A DNA stretch of 64,000 nt from Mytilinidion resinicola. Its lineage: Eukaryota; Ascomycota; Dothideomycetes; Mytilinidiales; Mytilinidiaceae. The position numbers and the translations under genes were made by a program. Location: assembly GCF_010093595.1 (NCBI RefSeq), contig NW_022985443.1:460688-524687 (forward strand), written 5' to 3'. Below are positions 56,912 to 64,000 of the stretch, in pieces; the stretch's first letter is position 1; each line of letters starts with the position of its first letter. Under the pieces are notes generated by a model. The model was given only the letters and a program-made list of their open reading frames with translations, was not told the origin of the DNA and did not search any database.

Positions 56912-58625
56912 ATGTCTGTACCCTACGACCTCCTCAAGAACACCCCCAATGGCCACCTCCCCGCCTCGGCCAGGGTTCCGGCCATCGCGCGGCCGTTTGT
57001 CAGCGAGAGGGCGTTGAAGACGCTGGATATCGTATGTTTCCGTCTAGCCAGCCCAATCCTATCCAATTCCGCCCAGCTCCCTCCCTCCCTCTCGTTCCAA
57101 GCAAATCGCTGACATGCGTCATGCCCCTAGGTCGAGAAGTTCGTCGAAGAAGAATGCATCCCCGCCGACGCCGTCTTCACGCGCCAGATTGGCGAGACGC
57201 CCGTCGAGCGCTTCGAGGCGCATCCGTCCATCATCGAGGACCTCAAGACCAAGGCGAAGCAGCTGGGCATCTGGAACATGTTCCTGCCCAAGAACCACTT
57301 CACGGAGGGCGCGGGGTTCAGCAATTTGGAGTATGGACTGATGGCAGAGTATTTGGGGAAGAGTATTACGGCGTCGGAGGTATGTGGTGCTTATACTAGT
57401 TCTTATAGAGGCATTGGGGACATTAGAAGGATCATTGGCTAATGGTGGTGGCAGGCTACTAATTGCGCGGCCCCGGATACTGGAAATATGGAAGTGTTGG
57501 CGAAATACGGCACTGAGGCGCAGAAGAGGAAGTGGTTGGACCCGCTGCTGGAGGGCAAGATCCGGTCTGCGTTCTTGATGACGGAGCCCCAGGTTGCTTC
57601 GAGTGATGCTACCAATATTGAGATGTCGATACGGAGGGAAGGGAACGAGTACGTTCTCAACGGACAGGTAAGGCCGCCCCCACTATATCTCTCGACGGCA
57701 GCGTTACTAACATCTGTAATAGAAATGGTGGAGTTCAGGAGCGGGAGACCTCCGTTGCAAGATCTACATCGTCCTCGGAAAGACAGACCCAAACAACACG
57801 AACAAATACGCACAGCAATCGGTCGTCCTCGTTCCCAATGACACCCCCGGCATCACCATCCACCGCATGTTGTCCGTTATGGGCTTCGACGATGCCCCTC
57901 ACGGCCATGGTCACATCTCCTTCGACAACGTCCGCGTGCCAGCGGAGAACATGGTGCTGGGTGAGGGCAAAGGTTTCGAGATCATCCAGGGCCGTCTTGG
58001 ACCTGGCCGTATCCACCACGCCATGAGGAGCGTCGGTGCCGTAAGTCCACTAGCCCAGATTTCCAATACATGCACACGTTAACCTTGATCGCAGGCCGAA
58101 AAAGCCCTCGAATGGTTCCTCGCGCGCCTCAACGACCCCCGCAAAACCCCCTTCGGCGAACAGCTCCACAAGCACGGCATCATGATCGAGCGGGTCGCCA
58201 AGTCGCGCATCGAAATCGACGCCGCCCGCCTCATGGTCCTCAACGCCGCCATCAAGATCGACGAGTCCAACGCTAAGGGCGCTTTGAAAGAAATCGCCGA
58301 AGTCAAGGTCCTCGTCCCCACCATGAACCTCACCGTCATCGACCGCGCCATCCAAGCCTACGGTGGGGCGGGCGTGTGCCAGGATACGCCGCTCGCGCAA
58401 ATGTATGCGCTGGGCCGCACGATGCGGATTGTGGATGGGCCGGATGAGGTGCATGTGCTGCAGCTCGGCAAGAATGAGAACAAGAAGGGCCCGGCGCATA
58501 AGGCGAGGATTGATGCGCAGATCAAGCGGGGGCAGGAGCTGTTGGGGCAGTATGGCATTGAAGTTTCGGATCCGTTGCAGATTAATCGGGTTAGTGGGCA
58601 GACGAGTAAGAAGAGTAAGCTGTAG
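56912..58625 (+). CDS. Acyl-CoA dehydrogenase with peroxisomal targeting signal
   Basis: An FAD-dependent enzyme that introduces an alpha-beta double bond into acyl-CoA, here of the ACAD10/11-like class. Exons 56912-57031, 57131-57379, 57455-57667, 57723-58040 and 58095-58625 give 476 aa; all junctions are phase 0. Visible family blocks: [48 protein letters not shown] (the usual MTEP..ASSDATN), [27 protein letters not shown], and the C-terminal [35 protein letters not shown]. The protein ends KKSKL, a classic PTS1 tripeptide SKL, so it probably works in peroxisomal beta-oxidation. No mitochondrial presequence is seen. Confidence 0.92.
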
Positions 58626-58845
58626 GTAGGGTGCGGTTTGATTGAAATTTGTATAATTTTGAAAGGAAAAATTTTATGGTGAGATTGAGGTGTATGAGTA
58701 GCGACTGGGAGTGTAGAGTGTGCTGCGAGTGTTTTTTTTTTGTTATTGATTGAGTCCCTCGATGCTCTCTTTAAAGTGATAGGGAACGTGAATAACCGGT
58801 CGCGCAGGGCATGGAAAAGGTGGCGCTCTAGTTCTAGAGCAAGGC

Positions 58846-58995
58846 TGTCTTGTGTCTACACCTGTCTGGCACTGCTTGGGGTGCTTCAACAGGTTTCCAC
58901 GTAGCCCAAGGTGAAGGGCTTCTGTCTCGTTTGAACTCCTGAAAATGTATTGAAGCACCCCAAGCAGCGGCAGACGGGTTGTACACAGACGGTCC
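58846..58995. repeat. Inverted repeat capable of a long hairpin
   Basis: The core arms are an 18-bp perfect inverted repeat: ctgcttggggtgcttcaa (58872-58889) and its complement at 58950-58967, separated by 60 bp. Pairing continues outward with some mismatches for roughly 25 bp on each side (tgtct.cacctgtctgg versus the complement of the right flank). No target-site duplication or terminal motif is obvious. It may be a MITE-like relic or a structured RNA. Confidence 0.7.
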
Positions 58996-60178
58996 AGGCA
59001 CACGTGAAATGACTCCACGTCAGTTGCAAACGGTCTGCCGTAACTCAGTCACCGGGCCGGCGTTCACCTACAACAAACACCGACAGAGGGAACAGACAAG
59101 GTAAGACCTCCTATCCCATCTCGAGCTGCAATATCTGACCTTTTCTCTCGCAGTTCAGTCTTGCCAACCGCGATGGAAGAGAAACTCAACTCAAAACATT
59201 CGTCTCATGACATGCTGGTGATCTTGATAACCCTGATAACAGCAACTTCAAATTCCCCAGCTTGTCAGAAAGAAGCCTCAAGCCGTTTTAGTAGCGAACC
59301 CCGAGGCTGTGAATGTAGGCTCTGAGGCAGTATCAGTGTGGGACTCAGGCTAATCCGCGACTCAAAATGGTAAAGTTGATGAGTCCTTCCTTTGGCTCTA
59401 GCCTTTTCTCGTCTCCCTTTCAACTGTTCTTGCTCTTACTCCACTCTCCCCGTACTGCTGGGGGTTTGCCTGCTCGATGGAGGCTGTGGGCTGAGAGCAG
59501 AAACTCGCAAGAACACGTCCCCGCCATTATCGGATTATCACAACCCACCCTGTGGGGGCGCCCCCCTTCAGCTATTTGGGCAATACACAGCTTCTTTAGA
59601 GCCTCTCCACCACCTCCTGGCGCCCAGATTCGGTCGCTCCGTTTTCATGAGGCTGTCACCGGCGTCGCTGTCGAAGGCTTCCGATGCTCCCCGCCCTCAA
59701 AAGACGCATCAAGCGTGACTTGATCTTGCCTGCTCTTCTTCCTAGGCCTAAAGGTTCCGCTTGAGAAGAGTTTGCAGCCGATTGACTTTGCTAGCCCTCC
59801 GCGCGATGCTTCGCCGCAGCGGCATGACCCTTGTGGGGCGTTGCGGGTCGAGAATCGGAAGCGCCATGGCTCGGACCGCCGAGGGGGGGTAGATAAGGGG
59901 TGGAATCGTGAGGTAGCGCTCCCTTGAAACGGGTCCTGATGCATTTCGCTTTAATATAATGACGCTCGTCGGCGTGGACGAAGCCTTAGAATCCTGCATA
60001 TCAATGACGAGTCTCTGCACTACCTACAGTGATGGGAAACCTCCTTTCTGGGCTAATATTTGACCGGCTTGGAGATTGATTGGCTTGAAGGTTGCTATTC
60101 TCCCCTAAAGTCGTTACTTTGCATGGTGATTTTGTGGTTTGGTCTTAGCGTTTGACCACTGGACGTGAAGAGAAACCG

Positions 60179-60187
60179 TATATATAT
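60179..60187 (+). promoter_or_regulatory. TATA box of the secreted two-repeat protein gene
   Basis: TATATATAT about 95-100 nt upstream of the ATG at 60281. Confidence 0.45.
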
Positions 60188-60280
60188 TCCACCTCTTCGC
60201 GTTTAAGATTTGCATAAGCCCTTTACTCGAGACTCCGAGCAGAACCTGCATTTTCTAAGGCACATTTCCATCCCGCAAAC

Positions 60281-61368
60281 ATGCGTTTCGGCTCCGATTT
60301 CTACGTTACCGCTCTCCTCCTTTCGCAGGTCGTAGCAGCACGCGATTTGACCATTCGACGTACAAGTGAGAGAATCCCTGCTTCTCCCTCTTTTGAATTT
60401 GCCTTTTATTGAAGCACTCCCTCTAGGCGTTAGAATGCACGCCTGTGTCTGGTTCGACAAGGCCCCCTCAACGCCCATCCGCATCGACTTCGCTACCGGC
60501 TCCCACTTCGACAGATGCATGTATGAATCCGGCGACAGTGTTTCCTTAAAGATTAGCCGTAGCGGCTTGTCATGCACTGCGATTGGGCATGTCACACAAG
60601 AATACGACGATGGGTGCAATAGGGCAGGAGGCATCTGGACGCTGGCGTACCGTGGCGGCGGATATGCTGGTGACACGGCGAGCTATTGGCATACTTCTCC
60701 CGCTTCTGACAGGACCGCACGGTGCACTCTGCAGAAATCCACCCCGTGGACTGATGTTTGCCGTTCGGAGGAGGTCTGCGGGAACAGAGATGTGAGGTGG
60801 AGTGTGTACGATGAGCCCGATCTTTGGGTGGTTTTTAAGCCTGAGATGGATGGCAAAGAGGAGCTTTTTAAGGCTGATATTGCTGGAAAAGACAGTAACG
60901 GTGACGAAAAGAGTCTTCTAGTAGAAGCACAACGCAGCCCTACCCCTGCCTGTGAGTATCCTCCCCAGCATCGTATCTTGCCCCTCAAACACCCCTTCAT
61001 CACTCTAACACGCGAACCCCCCAGGCGCAAAGTTTCACGCCTGTGTCTACCTCCACAAAACCCCCTCCCGCGTCGAAGGCTTCCACTTCTACAGCCACAA
61101 CAACAACTGCATGCGCAAGATCGGGACGGAAGCCCTGATCATCACGCGCAGCGCGGGCCTTACTTGCGAGCCCCTCGGCGTCGTTGAGGAAGACTATGAG
61201 GAGGGCAAGGACTGCACTACTCACGCTCACGTCTGGAGGCTGTCGTGCCAGGGTGATGGCTACCATGCCACGCTGAACAGCGAATGGAACTATGCCCGCT
61301 GGCACACCGGCGAGTTACTGGTGCACGCTGTTCCCAAACCGGGCGTGCATCTGTGCCCTGAGAAGTAG
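60281..61368 (+). CDS. Secreted Cys-rich protein with two tandem domains
   Basis: A 317-aa secreted protein of unknown function. Exons 60281-60365, 60427-60951 and 61025-61368 join in frame. The first exon is a signal peptide (MRFGSDFYVTALLLSQVVAA). Two homologous domains follow: domain 1 from about residue 33 (HACVWFDKAPS..IDFATGSHFDRCM, LKISRSGLSCTAIG, QEYDDGCN..GIWTLAYRGGGY) and domain 2 from about 208 (HACVYLHKTPS..FHFYSHNNNCM, LIITRSAGLTCEPLG, EDYEEGKDCTT..VWRLSCQGDGY). An intron falls at the start of each domain in the same phase, so the duplication copied an exon unit. Domain 2 ends early at TAG 61366, before the part matching CGNRDVRWSVYDEPDLWVVFKPE of domain 1. It could be an effector-like or cell-wall protein; I do not know the family. 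Confidence 0.72.
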
Positions 61369-61580
61369 TTCTGTCGCGGGGTCACCGTGACGTGGCCGGT
61401 TGTTGAGGAGCCGGATATTTACGTATGTGTGAGGTTTTTTTTTCCAGAGGTTTTTTTTGCTGACATGGTGCGGTGCAGGTTCTCTTTAGGCCGGAGCTTG
61501 GTAGCCCGCCGTGAGATTGCTGGCTTGAAGTCTGATATTGCTGGGGAAGGTGATGGTGGTGATGGAAAGAAAGTAGCTGC
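61369..61580 (+). pseudogene. Decayed continuation of domain 2 of the secreted protein
   Basis: Right after the TAG, the same frame continues FCRGVTVTWPVVEEPDIY, clearly matching VCGNRDVRWSVYDEPDLW of domain 1. A 56-nt intron (61423-61478) then leads to VLFRPELGSPP, matching VVFKPEM.., and a TGA; one frame over the match resumes as EIAGLKSDIAGEGDGGDGKK (compare ELFKADIAGKDSNGDEK). So the tail was once coding and has gained a nonsense codon and a frameshift. Confidence 0.65.
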
Positions 61581-62457
61581 AGCATGTCCGTCGGTGTATA
61601 TCGCTTCCTGCGCAGCTGTAACGCGTCCCGGTTGCTTCTTGGGCACAATAGACGATCTGGCCAAGTGGATCATGGCATGGTGTTGCGCTTAACGAAGAGT
61701 ATATGATGATGGCTGTTGAACGTTCGATATTTCTTGAGCTATGCAGACTGTAGGCGGTGTTTGTTGTGGTTCGTCCGCACTGGAATCAGTACTCTTCCAG
61801 AACGACCAAGATGCTCATGGCATCACAGGGACGCGTTGCCTGAGGCATCTACGCACAGCTTCCACCATCGTAGTCTTGGTAGCCGTACCGTAAAGGACAC
61901 GATGGCAACTTTAGGATTCAAGTACTTCCACTTTCATCTTGTAATGCCCAAATGGAAACTCTCAACTGGCTCCGTTCTTTCTTAGAAAACATGCTACTCG
62001 GTCCACAACCTAGCAAATCTTCTATCCTATTTGTACATACGAACCAATTCAAAGCGGGACATTGATCCGCCTCATAATCTTACTGCCTTCGACGGATGAA
62101 GATGCTTCGCTGGAATGGTTCCTCGAGGTTTTTTGAGATTACCGACATTGGAAGTTATTCAGGCCCTACTACGGCGTTTCGTACGTCTGGTTCGTTCGAA
62201 TACCTAAGTACTCTTTGCAAAGTGATTGTGGCTGTGCATCAAAAGCAAATCCTGGATGCGGGGCTTCCGGCATATGTAGAGATACTAGCGAGGCTGAGAA
62301 ACTCGATCGATATATAGTCTGTACATTCACGGAGCGATGAAGCCGAAGCGGATAGAGCACAAGGTGAATTCCTCTCACCGACCTCCTTGAATAAATCAGA
62401 ACCTTGGAAGAAGCTGCGGGCCGTGCTCCGACATCCCCGCCCGCTTGTCGTCGAACG
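61581..62457. other. Intergenic region upstream of the kinase gene
   Basis: About 0.9 kb; only short unconserved frames. Confidence 0.55.
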
Positions 62458-64000
62458 ATGCTCAACACCTCCACCGTCACCTTTCGCTCCATCGACCGAG
62501 ACACCGGCACCGCGATCTCCACCGAACAGAAAGAGGACTGTAGTTTGCACTATGCCGTCATCAGAGACTACATCGACGAAATCCAGAGAAAACCTCTATT
62601 CCCGATGCGATGGACGCGGACGAGGCGTCGTCGCTCCACCTCCGAACTCCTCGGTGCTGTAGAGCAGGTCTCAGACTATATCAGATGGCGGCCATACAAG
62701 ATAACAGATGGGGTAGATGGAATCTGGCTGCTGTCTGAGGCTTCAATCGAGGCGCATGGATCTGACGGATCAGGGACAGCTATCCTCACCCCTCAGTTCT
62801 ATCAGTCGGCTTCCAACTTATTACATGAGCTCATGAGTAGGCTTGTCGATGGCGAAGACATTTCAACGGATAAGCCAGAAGCAGAATTGGCTACAGCCTC
62901 TCCTGATGCTGTGGGACTTTGCGTCCCCCAAAGCAAGATACGAAGCTTTGAAGCCAATCCAGCCCTGTCCATTTTGACAAAATCTCTGGCAACCAGCGGG
63001 TCATTCATAGCCACAAGCAGCAAAATATCAGATGATGAGTTGCAATATCTTGCGGCGGCCTATCAATCAGGAGATCAAAATGAGATGGCAAAAGGAGTCA
63101 CGTTCGAGGATGACCCCGATGAGCAGGCGTTTGAAGGAGCTGTTGCTGGAGAAGAACCGAGCAATACTGCGAATGATTGGGTCTTTGAGTATCTTCGCGG
63201 CGGTATGCTGTCACAACCGCAAGCCAATCCTCGTGTCGAAGAGTATGAGTCTGTTGCATCTTTTGCTTTTACGATGGATGAGATATTTCCGCAAACGAAG
63301 AAACTTCCACGGCACCGGCACCTCGACTTCAACGAATCTTCTGTGCATGGGAAAAATAGTGGCCATAGCCTGTTTGGACAATCTAACCAATCCGAACGCG
63401 ACTTCTTCAAAACACCAAAGTCAATCATGAGTGGAAATAGCCCCTTTCGCACGCCACACTCTCGTCTCGGGGGGCTAGAAAGGGCAGTTCAGCCAGGGTA
63501 ACACATCCTTTCTAGTATCATGGAATCGTCGCTGTATACGACTTCCCACGTGCTCACTTGTTGCAGGTCTCCTTCAGCCTGGAATAAGTACCTTAGAGAA
63601 ATAGGTCTCATTCCAGACCCATTCGATGAGATGGACTGGTCCGGAAGAGGTCAGCACGCCGAGTTTAATGCTAATGAGGAATCTGATGTTCCCCTCACGC
63701 TCGAGAAGGCACTAGGACACAGCGCAACGGCACTAGTGGAAAGCGTACGCTGTCGGCGCATTCGCCTTGCTCGTAAGACTGTCATGGTATCAAGACGCTT
63801 GACGAAAGAGGAAGTCATCAAAGAAGTTGAGAACCTACAACGGCTAAAACATCCACACGTTATTCGTGTCGTTGGTACATACACGCTACCTCGTAAATTA
63901 TCGATTCTACTATATCCTGTTGCTGAGTTCACTCTGGACTAGTTCCTGGAATCTATCGAAGACGAACCAAGCGCTGAAAAGAAATCGGCTCGTTTGTACT
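62458..64000 (+). pseudogene. Protein kinase gene interrupted by an in-frame TAG; continues beyond the window
   Basis: Exon 1 (62458-63497) encodes about 347 residues of unrecognised N-terminal sequence (LNTSTVTFRSID.., IRWRPYKITDGVDGIWLLSEASIE, a disordered acidic middle). A 69-nt intron (63498-63566, GTAACA..TTGCAG) joins it to a kinase N-lobe: LGHSATALVESVRCRRIRLARKTV (ATP-binding strands with a candidate Lys), EEVIKEVENLQRLKHPHVIRVVGTY (alpha-C Glu and beta 4), and LSILLYPVAEFTLD (hinge). TAG at 63940-63942 replaces what is probably Gln, and the same frame continues FLESIEDEPSAEKKSARLY to the window end, as in fungal kinases with AE..L..FL after the hinge. The catalytic loop would lie outside the window. 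Either a pseudogene or an allele with a premature stop. Confidence 0.65.

Larger units (their letters stand above)
58626..60280. other. Intergenic region containing a long inverted repeat
   Basis: 1.65 kb. An inverted repeat lies at about 58846-58995. A 51-codon frame after a leader-intron-like sequence (ATG near 59173) and other frames at 59367-59723 have no recognisable homology. A TATA box is present near the right end. Confidence 0.5.

Noticed and set aside
58846..58995. tRNA or transposon terminal inverted repeats at the hairpin
   Set aside because: No cloverleaf, anticodon arm, transposase frame or target-site duplication is visible.
59173..59328. 51-codon frame with a hydrophobic stretch after a possible leader intron
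   Set aside because: Start context and a GTAAG..CGCAG pair upstream are suggestive, but the peptide has no homology I can see. It stays a guess.
63940..63942. Programmed stop-codon readthrough in the kinase or HET genes
   Set aside because: The bases after the stops (TTC, GAA, TTC, GTT) do not match the known CTA-type readthrough context, and the HET gene has three stops.

Overview
The window is nuclear DNA from a filamentous ascomycete (Pezizomycotina). The genes have short introns of about 40-250 nt with GT..AG ends and CTAAC/CTGAC-like branch points, intergenic spaces of 0.2-2 kb, and fungus-specific families: a HET-domain protein, a bZIP-DUF3425 factor, an ascomycete-type laccase with a DSGL tail, a kievitone-hydratase-like enzyme, F-box proteins and CBM18 chitin-binding modules. 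A Dothideomycete origin is my guess from overall gene style; no marker in the window proves it. I rebuilt gene models by eye from reading frame, splice consensus and family conservation. Most multi-exon models close in frame.

Layout. 1-1002: 3' end of a striatin gene. 2677-5005: five-exon laccase. 5215-6807: F-box protein on the minus strand, divergent from a WDR70-like WD40 protein (7128-8867). 9866-10495: short F-box protein. 11189-13890: decayed chitin-binding protein gene. 15325-16075: dual-specificity phosphatase. 16291-16812: remnant of an unidentified gene. 17647-18740: secreted kievitone-hydratase-like enzyme. 19078-20769: HET-domain pseudogene with three nonsense codons. From about 22 kb to 58.6 kb most genes are conserved housekeeping genes: EPL1 (NuA4), RKM4-like SET methyltransferase, KAE1, AMPK/SNF1 beta subunit, two uncharacterised membrane-protein genes, a bZIP factor, a CENP-V/GFA protein, peptidyl-tRNA hydrolase, LTV1 and LSG1 (divergent, 238 bp apart), glutathione synthetase, a TMEM198-like membrane protein, ERF4 and a peroxisomal acyl-CoA dehydrogenase. 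A second short F-box gene (39554-40150) is a paralogue of the one at 9866. The right end turns accessory again: a long inverted repeat, a two-repeat secreted Cys-rich protein whose last part has decayed, and a protein-kinase gene broken by an in-frame TAG.

Several neighbours share a theme. RKM4/KAE1 and LTV1/LSG1 are divergent pairs of translation or ribosome-assembly genes, with PTH nearby. Accessory genes at both ends carry damage (in-frame stops, frameshifts, lost cysteines), while the core genes are intact. I found no rRNA, tRNA, CRISPR array, intact transposon or backbone gene of a secondary-metabolite cluster. The most unusual items are the duplicated F-box pair, the tandem-domain secreted protein with a degraded tail, the HET pseudogene, the heavily lesioned CBM18 gene, the 58.85 kb inverted repeat and three stop-free introns of 3n length.
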